From the NCBI RefSeq assembly GCF_042655305.1, contig NZ_JBHSLR010000009.1: 64,000 nt of DNA. One strand, 5' to 3'. The translations under genes and the position numbers were made by a program. Origin of the DNA: Arcanobacterium_A bovis (lineage in GTDB: Bacteria > Actinomycetota > Actinomycetes > Actinomycetales > Actinomycetaceae). Shown piece after piece: positions 53,585 through 62,259 of the stretch. The notes beneath the pieces are model-generated. The model ran no database searches and was not told the origin of the DNA. It saw nothing but the letters and a program-made list of their open reading frames with translations. Each line of letters starts with the position of its first letter. The first letter of the stretch is position 1.

Positions 53585-54811
53585 TTACGGAACTAACCAC
53601 GCCGATGCTGCAACCACCGCAGCTTCTAGCCCCCGATCCAAAGTCGGCTGAAGGTCGGGAGCAAATGCTGGGTTGTGATTACCCGGCGCTGAATCTGGAT
53701 CAGCAAATCCTCCCAAGCCCCAGAAAGTGTAAGGAACTCCCAAGGCTGACGGAATAATGGAGAAATCTTCCGATGCCGGAACTTGATCCATATCGTGGGT
53801 TTCGCCCGGAAAATACTCGTCAAAAGCCGCGCGCACCCGATGAGTGACTTCGGCGTCATTGCTGGTCAAAGGATACTCATCGTAATACGTAAATCGAGCA
53901 GGTTCAGGGCAACGCGCAGCTTCGCATTCGGCATTCACAACCCGTTCAATTGCTTCTTTGAGATGATTGGCCACGTCTTGATTGAAAGCCCGCGTATTGA
54001 TCAGCAACTCGGCAGTTTGCGGAATAATATTGGACTTCGCTCCGGCATGCACTGCCCCGACCGTGAGTACCGCGCTATTCGATGCCGCAATTTCGCGCGA
54101 AACAATCTGTTGTAGCCGCGTAATAATATTCGCAGCAAGTAGCACAGGATCCACGCTCAGCTCCGGCATTGAACCGTGAGAGCCACGCCCCGTTAGCTCT
54201 ATTTTTAGCGAAAATGCAGCTGAAAGTACCGCACCAACTCGCGTCCCCACGTGTCCGCCAGGCAAATTCGCCAAAACGTGTTGTCCGAGGTAAACATCGG
54301 CACGCGGAAGCTCTTGTGCGACGCCGTTTTCGAGCATGTCTCGAGCACCAGCAGCTATCTCTTCTGCCGGTTGGAAAATACCGATAAACGTACCTTGCCA
54401 GTCATTTTTGTGGGAATTTAAAGCTTGTAGCGCACCAAGCAAGCTCATGATGTGGAAATCATGCCCGCAAGCATGGGAAGTGCTCACAAGTGCGCCAGTA
54501 CTTTCATCTTCCTGCACCGCATGAGAGGCATAGTCCTTACCCGATGTCTCCTTGATAGGCAAACCATCGATGTCCGCACGAAAAGCGACCACTGCGCCGT
54601 CGCCATTATTGATAGTGGCAACGATACCTGTGCGACCAATCCTGCGGTACGGTATCTGATAAGATTCCAGCTCTTCCACGATTTTCTGGCTAGTGAGTGT
54701 CTCTTGCATAGAAAGCTCGGGGTGTTGATGGAAATACTTATACAGCTCTTCGCGCTGCGAACGAGTCGCATCGAGATCTGCCAAAATCCGACGAACGGCA
54801 TCTATACCCAT
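53585..54811 (-). CDS. M20 family amidohydrolase
   Basis: Zinc or manganese amidohydrolase/peptidase of the M20D group (hippurate hydrolase, IAA-amino acid hydrolase, N-acyl-L-amino acid amidohydrolase). Length 408 aa. The N-terminus has YKYFHQHPELSMQETLTSQKIV. The metal site includes ACGHDFHIMSLLGALQAL, IFQPAEEIAAGARDMLENG with the catalytic glutamate, and the dimerisation domain starts at GRGSHGSMPELSVDPVLLAANIITRLQ. The closing EDFSIIPSALGVPYTFWGLGG motif holds the last ligand region. The substrate is unknown. No signal peptide is seen. Confidence 0.92.
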   Translation of the reverse strand: MGIDAVRRILADLDATRSQREELYKYFHQHPELSMQETLTSQKIVEELESYQIPYRRIGRTGIVATINNGDGAVVAFRADIDGLPIKETSGKDYASHAVQEDESTGALVSTSHACGHDFHIMSLLGALQALNSHKNDWQGTFIGIFQPAEEIAAGARDMLENGVAQELPRADVYLGQHVLANLPGGHVGTRVGAVLSAAFSLKIELTGRGSHGSMPELSVDPVLLAANIITRLQQIVSREIAASNSAVLTVGAVHAGAKSNIIPQTAELLINTRAFNQDVANHLKEAIERVVNAECEAARCPEPARFTYYDEYPLTSNDAEVTHRVRAAFDEYFPGETHDMDQVPASEDFSIIPSALGVPYTFWGLGGFADPDSAPGNHNPAFAPDLQPTLDRGLEAAVVAASAWLVP

Positions 54812-54933
54812 TTGTCACTCCCCTACTCACTACTCGCGTCTCTATCCGTATTCTCGCACAGCACCGTATCGATCCACATGGAATGGGCGAAACTAGCTAT
54901 GCAACACCAGTTCCCGCAATTCCCTTCGGTCAC

Positions 54934-57288
54934 CTAGACTTCGTTCAATGACGGCGCCACATGCTCATCCCAATACTCGCGTGTAGCAGCGCGCAAGGAC
55001 TCGATATCGTCGTCATTATGCAATACATAGTCTGCTACCTCTTCGCGTTCCTCGTCAGTAATCCGAGTGTCAAGACGTGCCCAAGCATCTTCTCGGGAAA
55101 GACCTTTCTCCTCCATCAAGCGCTCCACGCGTCGTTCGACGGGTGCAGACACCGTAATCACTTGGTCAAAACGGCTCGCCAACCCCGATTCGACAAGGAG
55201 CGGCACGGTCACTACCGCAACGCTTTCTTCGCCGATTTCACGCGAAATGCGGTCAATCTCGTCGATGATTCGCGGATGCATGATTTCTTCAAGCCGCAAT
55301 CGAGCCTCACGCGAAGCGAACACAAGCCGACCGAGCGCGCTACGATCCACTTCACCATCAGCTGAGACAATGTCCTCACCAAAGACTGCTCGGATTTCAT
55401 CTTGCACTTGCTCGTCGTTCGTTAAGACATCTCGCGAGATTTCATCTGCGTCAATAACGACCGCACCGAGTTTCGCTAGCTCATCAGCAACCAAAGAAGC
55501 TCCGGCTGCCGCACCGCCAGTGACGGCGATTCGCAGTTTTGGCATTCCCGCTTGGGCTTCGAGCACTGCTGCCGTCGTCGGGGTATGAGTCTCAAATTCG
55601 GGTTCGGTGCCAGGCTCGAACTCTGGAGAGATAACGAAACCTTCCACATCTTCGTCGGGATCTTCCGCGCGTCGTTCATACTCTTCAGCAGGAAGAACAC
55701 GCTTCCACTGGCGCGTACGAATCGGCTTCGCTGCACCTGCGTCCTCACGCAATGCTTGGATAACCATCAGCATCTGCACGAACGTCATAAGAACCACTGG
55801 GAAACCGACCACAATAATCACTTCTTGAAGTGCGGTTAGACCATTCTCTCCAGCGGTGAGCAGGATCGAGGCACATACGCCACCAATGGAAAGTCCCCAG
55901 AACACCCGCTGCTTCAGTGGCGACAAATCTTCATGACCATTCGCCATCGCGTCCATCACCAATGCGCCCGAATCAATCGAGGTGATAAAGAACAGAAGGA
56001 CGACGACGAGCGCGAGCACCGCCGTCGCCTGATACCACGGGAAGCCGTGCAAAAACTGGAACAGCGCTGCTTGAACGTTTCCCTCGTCAACAATCGTCTT
56101 CGCGAGCGCGCCACCTGTGCCGGAAGTAGGAGCTGAAGCGCGATCCTGCACAACGGCGTTGTAGCCGTAGATTGCCATCCAGATCATCACGAAGATGCTT
56201 GGCACGCCCATCGTACCCAGCACAAACTCCCGAATTGTACGCCCTTTGGAAATCTTAGCCACGAACATTCCCACGAACGGCGCCCAAGTAACAGTCCAAG
56301 CCCAGTAGAACACAGTCCATTGGCCAGACCATTGACCATTACCACCTAAGTCGTTAAAGAATGACAGCGTGGGCAGGTGCGAAATATACCCACCGATGGA
56401 TTCCACCATCGCTCGCATTGTGCCCATTGTGGAGCCAAAAAGGAGCACAAAGATCATCAAGATGGTGGCAAGTACGATATTGATGTACGACAGGCGTTTG
56501 ACGCCTTTGTCCATACCCGCGATCACAGATCCAAGCGCTACACCAGTGATAATCGCCAAGATTAGAGCCTGTACCCAAGGAGCTACCGGGACTCCGAGCA
56601 CATAATTTGCGCCCGAGTTGATCTGCAACGCGCCAAAACCTACCGACACCGACAAACCGAACACGGTTGCGACAATCGCTAGAATGTCGATTATTTTGCC
56701 TACAGGGCCATGGATTCCGTCGCCGAGTAGCGGCTGAAAGGCCGAAGAAACGCGCGGCGGAAGTTTGCGCTTGTATGTGAAGTATCCGAATGCCAAGCCA
56801 GGGACGACGAAAATTGCCCACATATGCAGGGTAAAGTGGAAATTGGCAATCGCCATAGCATCAGACAACGCGCGATCACTGAAGGCCGCGGTACCCTCGA
56901 GCGGAGGCTTCGCATAATGAGTCATTGGCTCGGCGATGCCCCAGAACATCAGCACAGCGCCAACTCCGGCGGCAAACAGCATGCCAAACCATGCCACGCC
57001 TGAATACTCAGGTTTGGAATCGTCGTCGCCAATCTTGATGCGGCCATAGCGGGAGGCGGCGAGCACAAGCGAAAAAATCACGAGAAGCGTGACCGACAGG
57101 GTGAAAAACCAGCCGAGGTCGTAGCGGATAAACGTGGCAAGATGCCCAAAGAATTTTTGCACCGGCCCTGGGAAAATCGCCATGAGCGCAGTAAACAGAA
57201 TTACCACAAAGGCAGATCCAAAAAAGATCCCAGGTGAAGTTCGTAGTCCCAGCAGGTCGTGTAAGCGTTTCGCAGTTTCTTTCATCAT
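54934..57288 (-). CDS. BCCT transporter fused to a degenerate dephospho-CoA kinase-like domain
   Basis: A 784-residue fusion. Residues ~15-530 form a BCCT transporter with 12 helices, for betaine, carnitine or choline: WFGMLFAAGVGAVLMFWGIAEPMTHY, the WTVTWAPFVGMFVAKISKGRTIREFV signature and late helices to about 530. After an acidic linker (ERRAEDPDEDVEGFVISPEFE) comes a CoaE-like domain from 582. It keeps DAD at 613-615, GRLVFASREARLRLEEIMHPRI and VPLLVESGL. Its P-loop reads GGAAAGAS (591-598) with Ala597 in place of Lys, and the Asp before PLL is Thr. Kinase activity is therefore unlikely. An internal ATG at 55545 (MPKLRI) could start a separate product. M1 or M2 may be the main start. Confidence 0.93.
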   Translation of the reverse strand: MMKETAKRLHDLLGLRTSPGIFFGSAFVVILFTALMAIFPGPVQKFFGHLATFIRYDLGWFFTLSVTLLVIFSLVLAASRYGRIKIGDDDSKPEYSGVAWFGMLFAAGVGAVLMFWGIAEPMTHYAKPPLEGTAAFSDRALSDAMAIANFHFTLHMWAIFVVPGLAFGYFTYKRKLPPRVSSAFQPLLGDGIHGPVGKIIDILAIVATVFGLSVSVGFGALQINSGANYVLGVPVAPWVQALILAIITGVALGSVIAGMDKGVKRLSYINIVLATILMIFVLLFGSTMGTMRAMVESIGGYISHLPTLSFFNDLGGNGQWSGQWTVFYWAWTVTWAPFVGMFVAKISKGRTIREFVLGTMGVPSIFVMIWMAIYGYNAVVQDRASAPTSGTGGALAKTIVDEGNVQAALFQFLHGFPWYQATAVLALVVVLLFFITSIDSGALVMDAMANGHEDLSPLKQRVFWGLSIGGVCASILLTAGENGLTALQEVIIVVGFPVVLMTFVQMLMVIQALREDAGAAKPIRTRQWKRVLPAEEYERRAEDPDEDVEGFVISPEFEPGTEPEFETHTPTTAAVLEAQAGMPKLRIAVTGGAAAGASLVADELAKLGAVVIDADEISRDVLTNDEQVQDEIRAVFGEDIVSADGEVDRSALGRLVFASREARLRLEEIMHPRIIDEIDRISREIGEESVAVVTVPLLVESGLASRFDQVITVSAPVERRVERLMEEKGLSREDAWARLDTRITDEEREEVADYVLHNDDDIESLRAATREYWDEHVAPSLNEV

Positions 57289-57564
57289 TCTTTATCTGGT
57301 AGACGGAGGCTACGCCACTGGGATTTGTCCCGACGACGACGCCTTGGTGCACTTTGGGCACGTTGTGACCCTACCGGAAGAGTGCGTTGGCTTTCACGTT
57401 TTTAGTTTCGCACTCAGAAAACATACGGGCAGAGAACATACGGAACAATATGATCTGACGATGATCCAGAACGTAACCACCTAATTATCCACCGATTAAC
57501 CGCTCATTTATCTAGCAATATCGTCTAGGTATGCTGAAAAAGATCCAGCGAGGCTCATACAATT

Positions 57565-58764
57565 CTAGTTTGTGAGCGGATGATGCATGCCAGGGCTGGT
57601 CGCATCAATGGGTAGGAACGTGTAACCGTTCGCCAAACCCCATTCGATTATCCGCGCCACGGCATCCACACTGTAGGATTTGGTGTCATGTTGAAGCACC
57701 ATCGACACATCATGTCGTGCAATACCTTGCACCACATTGGTAAATACTTGGTCGGCTGTGTGTACGCTACCGGCGTCGCCACTTTCAACGTTCCAATCGA
57801 AATAGTAAAAACCACGCTTGGTCAATTCGTTGGTAATCGTCGTCATAATTCCCGGATTAAAGCGACTCACCGTGTTGGAGCTACCGCCCGGAAGGCGAAC
57901 TAGATTCGACCGCTTGCCGGTTTGAGCTTCAATAATATTATTGATGGCATCCAAATCCGCCATATAGGCATCGAGACTACTGTAGACCTGCCGATAGTTA
58001 TGCGTGAGGGTGTGAATCGCTACTGTGTGTCCCTCGTGAGCTTCGCGCGCCATGAGCGACAGATCACCGAAGCCGGTGACAAAGAACGTCGCTTTCACGT
58101 TATGCGCCTTCAACACGTCCAACAGACGCGCAGTTTGGTTACTTGGCCCGTCGTCAAAGGTCAGGTACACAACCTTATGCCTCACCTGAGTCACGCGTGG
58201 CGGTATCACCGTGACCTCGCGGCTTACACTCGCCGACTTCCCTGCTTTATTCGTCACTTCATACGTCACAACATATTTTCCAGGTGTATGCGAATCGACG
58301 GCGCCAGAAACCTTCACTTCCGACGTTAAATCGCCATCGACGTCGTCCTGCGCTGTTACGCCCGGATCAACGAAATCTGAGCCGGCCTCCAGCGTTGGTG
58401 CGGCTTCGCCGTTCAACTTCAACTCGGGCGGCGTGGTATCAACGACGTGTACAGTGCGAGTCGCTTCACCGTGCCACCAGCCCCAGCTCGCTGAATACGT
58501 GATGGTAGTGTCACCCACGCGATCGGTACGTACTTCCTCCGACGCCGACACTGGCAACTCAGCGATCGACTCCGGAAAATGTTTCGCCCCTATATGAGCG
58601 GAAGCGCCCGGATCAGTGAATTTCTGCCCCACACCAACGTTGATTTCGGCTTCGCCGCGCAGTTCTACGCGTACACGCAGCGGATTAACGACGGCGAGTA
58701 GCACCGCCACCAGCACTAAGATTGCGGCACCTACTAGGGCGATAACATATCGGCGTTTCATCAC
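57565..58764 (-). CDS. Secreted polysaccharide deacetylase with Ig-like domains
   Basis: Predicted peptidoglycan or glycan N-deacetylase outside the membrane. A single TM or uncleaved signal anchor is at about 5-28. Two DUF5011-like Ig-type domains follow (VGVGQKFTDPGASAHIG and LEAGSDFVDPGVTAQDDVDGDLTSEVKV). The NodB domain runs from about 210: YLTFDDGPSNQTARLLDVL holds the DD pair, TVAIHTLTHNY the HxxxH metal ligands, and LVRLPGGSSNTV the R-x-PG motif. Length 399 aa. A deacetylated wall can resist lysozyme, an inference for role. It is monocistronic. M1 or M2 may be the start. Confidence 0.92.
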   Translation of the reverse strand: MMKRRYVIALVGAAILVLVAVLLAVVNPLRVRVELRGEAEINVGVGQKFTDPGASAHIGAKHFPESIAELPVSASEEVRTDRVGDTTITYSASWGWWHGEATRTVHVVDTTPPELKLNGEAAPTLEAGSDFVDPGVTAQDDVDGDLTSEVKVSGAVDSHTPGKYVVTYEVTNKAGKSASVSREVTVIPPRVTQVRHKVVYLTFDDGPSNQTARLLDVLKAHNVKATFFVTGFGDLSLMAREAHEGHTVAIHTLTHNYRQVYSSLDAYMADLDAINNIIEAQTGKRSNLVRLPGGSSNTVSRFNPGIMTTITNELTKRGFYYFDWNVESGDAGSVHTADQVFTNVVQGIARHDVSMVLQHDTKSYSVDAVARIIEWGLANGYTFLPIDATSPGMHHPLTN

Positions 58765-58870
58765 TGCTCACTATACGTAATATGGTTTGAGCCAAGATAC
58801 CCAGACTCTCGTAACGTTACGATTTTGCAATATTTCTTACAAAGGAAAAGGGTTGCTTTTTCGAGTCAAG

Positions 58871-58930
58871 TCCTAAAATTTCGGCAGCGATAATCCTAAA
58901 TTTGTGGCGATTATAATCCCCAATTTATAG
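58871..58930. repeat. Diverged tandem repeat, related in pattern to the 8.8-kb array
   Basis: The first ATCC-type unit is partial, the others begin GGCAGCGATAATCC and GGCGATTATAATCC, each followed by a short A-T stretch ending in TTT. Read on the reverse strand the 8789-8880 units have the same order: GGCGCC, ATA, AAYCC, then TTT. Copy-to-copy identity is low. A 21-codon ORF (58943-59005, MMSEIRTLNTPAYEARISLC) follows, ending at a hairpin (59004-59024). No ATPase gene is attached here. The gap 58765-59076 holds nothing else recognised. Confidence 0.5.
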
Positions 58931-59076
58931 AGATGGGGTCAGATGATGAGTGAAATTAGGACATTAAACACCCCGGCATATGAAGCCCGAATATCACTGT
59001 GCTAGGCTCTTCGTCAAAGAGCCTTTAGAGGCGAACAGTGCCATAACAACAGGGCCATAACGTCGTGAGGTGAATT

Positions 59077-59322
59077 ATGATGAGTATAGAACCGAAACGA
59101 ATGTATTGGACGGGGATGATCGTCGGCCTTTTGAGCATCCCTTTCTTCGCCCTTATCGTCCCGCAGATTGCTGCGCTTTATATCTGCCAAGATGAGCTGC
59201 GCAAAAACCCTGACGTCAAGTGGCCAAGCGTGCTCGGTATAGTTGCCGCATCGATAGCCTCCGTCATCGTCGCGCTCATCCTATTAAGAGTCCTTTCTAC
59301 AATCGTCTGGCCAGTAGATTAG
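59077..59322 (+). CDS. Small two-helix membrane protein
   Basis: An 81-residue product with two hydrophobic segments (WTGMIVGLLSIPFFALIVPQIAALYI and VLGIVAASIASVIVALILLRVLSTIV) separated by a short charged loop (CQDELRKNPDVKWPS). The ATG at 59077 has GAGGTG at good spacing. No family is recognised. It stands alone between the deacetylase and tmRNA. It is likely real because of the ribosome site and helix pattern; function unknown. Confidence 0.6.
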   Translation: MMSIEPKRMYWTGMIVGLLSIPFFALIVPQIAALYICQDELRKNPDVKWPSVLGIVAASIASVIVALILLRVLSTIVWPVD

Positions 59323-59394
59323 TAACTTCTGTGCTCGAGAACGCTCAGATTATTGCGTTCACAAGCCAAAATACGCTTCCCAAGACAGCAAAAA

Positions 59395-59425
59395 GGACGC
59401 CCACTTTATATCAAAATGAGCGCCC
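59395..59425 (-). terminator. Second terminator downstream of ssrA
   Basis: An imperfect stem with an A-run on the plus strand before it (59390-59394). On the minus strand it is followed by five T's, so it can end leftward transcription from ssrA. It may also close the small membrane gene. Confidence 0.55.
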
Positions 59426-59489
59426 TTCAAGTGCCGGTAAGTATGCATAGCAAGCTTACCAGCACAACTTACTCAGCCTCACGAATGAG

Positions 59490-59521
59490 AAAGCCGAACG
59501 GCTTGTTCACCGTTCGGCTTT
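59490..59521 (-). terminator. Terminator immediately after ssrA
   Basis: AAAGCCGAACGG (59490-59501) pairs with CCGTTCGGCTTT (59510-59521) around 8 nt, directly after the tmRNA 3' end. Confidence 0.8.
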
Positions 59522-59529
59522 CGTTACTG

Positions 59530-59898
59530 TGGAGATGCAGGGAATTGAACCCTGGTCCGATAGCGCAAAACCCAAGTCTTCTCCGGGTGCAGTTTGCTAA
59601 ACGTTGTTTTCGGCTCCAGCACTCACGCAAACAAGTCGCTGACGAACCTAGTTAGCTAAATATGTTTTGCCAACCACTAACGAGCGGGCAAAACAGCGGC
59701 TTTCAAAAACGACGCCACGAATCTAGCGCGAAAGCAACGCTAGTGTGACGGACTTAGGCGCTCGCTCAGGCGGCGAGGGCGAAGTCAGAATGCTGCTTGT
59801 TGGCAACTAATTTTTTGCAGAGAATCGTTAAAGAGATGACTCTACATCCTCTACCCGCTTCCCTTCGGCAGTCACTACCGTCGAAACCGATCATCCCC
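59530..59898 (-). ncRNA. ssrA: tmRNA (transfer-messenger RNA)
   Basis: 369 nt on the reverse strand. The 5' end GGGGATGATCGGTTTCGACG and the 3' end TTCAATTCCCTGCATCTCC pair as a tRNA-like acceptor with one G-U pair, and the T-loop TTCAATT is present. The mRNA part encodes the tag ANKQHSDFALAA followed by a stop codon, near the middle of the molecule. CCA is not encoded after the discriminator A. It rescues stalled ribosomes with SmpB, whose gene lies 198 bp upstream on the same strand. The first tag residues are inferred because the resume codon (GCC or the codon before it) is not certain. Confidence 0.95.
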
Positions 59899-60096
59899 AT
59901 ATTTAGTTTTCAAACCGCATCACCCGAGGTCATGCGAAACTATGCACTTACACTACCGTGTTTGCAACAAAAAATCTAGTGTCGTCTGTTTTACGCCACA
60001 ACTCACTCTTTGGGCACTAAGTTCCCTGCTAAGTACCCTGTTCAGTGACCTGCTACGCACCTTTTGCTCAGTACCCGCTAGCACCCTGCTACGTAT

Positions 60097-60630
60097 TTAA
60101 TACCGCTGATTCTTACGCGCCTCAGACATCGCCCGCTCCGCTTCACGATTGTCTTGACGACGTCGTAACGTCTCACGCTTGTCCCATTCGTGTTTTCCAC
60201 GTGCCAGCGCAATCTCGACTTTCGCCCGTCCGCGAATAAAGTACAGCTCCAAAGGCACCACTGTTGTGCCCTTATCGCGCACTTTCAAGGCGAGCGAGCG
60301 AATCTCATCCCGATGCAACAAAAGCTTGCGCTTTTGAGTCGGCCGATGATTGGTCCACGAACCCATCGCGTAGATCGGAATATTGGCGCCGATGAGCCAC
60401 GCTTCACCGTGACGGTCAAACTCGATCCATGCCTCGGTAAGCGAAGCTCTACCCATTCGCAAAGCCTTGACTTCCGTGCCCGAGAGCACCAGCCCCGCTT
60501 CATAAACCTTATCGATGTGATAATCGTGGCGCGCCTTCTTATTGCGCGCGATCACGTGTTTGGCATCGGCCTCCGCTTTAGCCTTCTGCGCAGGAGTAAG
60601 TTTCGGCGCAGATTGACTCTTCTTAGCCAT
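60097..60630 (-). CDS. smpB: SsrA-binding protein SmpB
   Basis: Binds tmRNA and positions it in the ribosome for trans-translation. Length 177 aa. The core reads HVIARNKKARHDYHIDKVYEAGLVLSGTEVKALRMGRASLTEAWIEF, then ANIPIYAMGSWTNHRPTQKRKLLLHRDEI and VPLELYFIRGRAKVEIALARGKHEWDKRETLRRR. The N-terminal stretch is longer than in many homologues (MAKKSQSAPKLTPAQKAKAEAD). It precedes ssrA in the conserved block. Confidence 0.97.
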   Translation of the reverse strand: MAKKSQSAPKLTPAQKAKAEADAKHVIARNKKARHDYHIDKVYEAGLVLSGTEVKALRMGRASLTEAWIEFDRHGEAWLIGANIPIYAMGSWTNHRPTQKRKLLLHRDEIRSLALKVRDKGTTVVPLELYFIRGRAKVEIALARGKHEWDKRETLRRRQDNREAERAMSEARKNQRY

Positions 60631-60880
60631 GCGAATCTCCTCCTCAATGCATGTAAAGTCATCTTCATACAGCGTACGTGCTGCAATAAAATACTAGGCA
60701 TTACTTTAACAACAGAAGCGCCCGCGCGTCGAACTGCGCACGCGCCACTTACGCACCTTCCATGTGTGCAACTACCACGCAACGCAATCACTCACCGCGC
60801 TAGACATTCGCTCCCGCACACAACCTAGCGCTCGCACAACCCAGTGCTCACGCAGCACGTCAGCAAAACCGCACCACGTG

Positions 60881-62212
60881 TCAGTAGTCGCGCTGCGTAA
60901 AGCCCGGAAGTGTCATCGGATCGATAGCGACGCCGTCTTTCCATACTTCGTAGTGAACGTGGCAACCTGTCACGCGACCCGTCTGACCAGTCGTACCGAT
61001 CACCTGACCTTGGCTCACCTGCTGCCCTACCTGCACACCGATAGTCGTAAGGTGGAGGTGCACAGTAATCCATGACGACCCATTCACCACGCCGTGGTTG
61101 ATCCACACTTGGTTTCCGCCGAAGCCACCTACCGATGCTGGCACTGTTTTCACGACGACGCCGCCCGCGCCTGCACGCTGAACCTCGCCACACGGCGAAC
61201 GCAAGTCCACGCCCTCGTGATACGTCCATGAACCCGTCACCGGATGGTAACGCCTACCCATTGGGGACGTAACGTACATCGGAGCAGGAATCGGCGGGTG
61301 TAGCCAATAGGCACCACCGGAGGTATTTGCATCTCCGCCACCGTTTTGCCCGGCTGCCGCAGCCGCCGCAGCTGCTTCAGCAGCTTTTCGCCGGTTTTCT
61401 GCATCGATTTTCGCAATTTCAGAAGCAATTGCTTGCTGTTCTGCTTGAGTTTGCAGAATCGAAGCATTCGTTACAGTTTTCAGATTTTCAAGCGCCTGGT
61501 GCTGCTGGTCGATGTTCACCAATAGAGCGTCAAGTTCTTTGCGCTTCTGATCGGCAGTAGCTTTTCGCGCTTTATTCTCAGCTACCAATGCGTCAGCCTT
61601 GGCCTTGAGCTCCGCGATCGTACTTTCCACGGCGCTCTGGCGAGCTTGGCGGTTCTTGGCACTCGCCGTCGCCTGCTCGTGGGCAGTCAAAGCGGTGGTT
61701 TGGGTACGAGAGATGGCAGAATTTATGCGATAAGAATCGACGAAATCTTGCGCGGAACTCGAACCGAATACGAGGTCGACGGCGCTTGGGCCAGTCTCGC
61801 CCCGATAGGTTGCGCGAGCAAACTCCCCTAGTGAGAGGCGCGATTGTTCCGCGGCCTCTTTCGCTTTGTCGATATCGCGCGAAATATTTTTCAATTCCGT
61901 CTGGGCAGCGCTGAGCATTGCCGCATTAGTTTCTGCTTCACGTTGCGAGGCGGAAAGCTGATTCTGTGCGTCGAGAACTGCTTGTTCGGCAGCCGGAAGC
62001 TGCGAGCGAGTTTTTTCAAAATCAAGGTACGTTTTTTGGATATTAACGTCTACACCCTCGAGCTGAGACACCAAGGATTCGATACGTTTTTCTTTTTCGT
62101 TTTGCTGGTTGACGAGGTCGTCACGATCCGCAGCATTGGCCGGACCACTCACATAAAATCCGGACATCGCTACAGCAACCACCGCCACAGCTGCTGAAAA
62201 TTTCTTCCTCAT
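60881..62212 (-). CDS. Secreted M23 peptidase with coiled coil (FtsEX-associated type)
   Basis: Predicted peptidoglycan endopeptidase or activator. A signal peptide ends near PANA-A at residues 25-29 (MRKKFSAAVAVVAVAMSGFYVSGPANA). A long coiled coil (about 30-270) follows, with an Ala-rich turn (KAAEAAAAAAAAG). The M23 domain is C-terminal: TYHEGVDLR with the H-x3-D pair, then WVHLHL-type and GCHVHYEVW with HVH. The ATG at 62212 (MRKKF) has AAAAGGTG upstream; the longer frame starts inside that site. It lies 48 bp after ftsX, so it is a likely partner activated by FtsEX, as RipC/EnvC are elsewhere. Confidence 0.92.
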   Translation of the reverse strand: MRKKFSAAVAVVAVAMSGFYVSGPANAADRDDLVNQQNEKEKRIESLVSQLEGVDVNIQKTYLDFEKTRSQLPAAEQAVLDAQNQLSASQREAETNAAMLSAAQTELKNISRDIDKAKEAAEQSRLSLGEFARATYRGETGPSAVDLVFGSSSAQDFVDSYRINSAISRTQTTALTAHEQATASAKNRQARQSAVESTIAELKAKADALVAENKARKATADQKRKELDALLVNIDQQHQALENLKTVTNASILQTQAEQQAIASEIAKIDAENRRKAAEAAAAAAAAGQNGGGDANTSGGAYWLHPPIPAPMYVTSPMGRRYHPVTGSWTYHEGVDLRSPCGEVQRAGAGGVVVKTVPASVGGFGGNQVWINHGVVNGSSWITVHLHLTTIGVQVGQQVSQGQVIGTTGQTGRVTGCHVHYEVWKDGVAIDPMTLPGFTQRDY

Positions 62213-62259
62213 AACAATACGCACCTTTTACTAGTCGCTTTACTAGTTGCTCATAGCCG

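Noticed and set aside
59899..60096. Repeated CCCTGCTA-like words between ssrA and smpB
   Set aside because: The words (TACCCTG, CCTGCTA) are short and imperfect. No regular period was found, so no repeat was called.
60631..60880. Possible gene in the GC-rich spacer after smpB
   Set aside because: Frames in this spacer are short and arginine/threonine-rich with no ribosome site. It is treated as noncoding.
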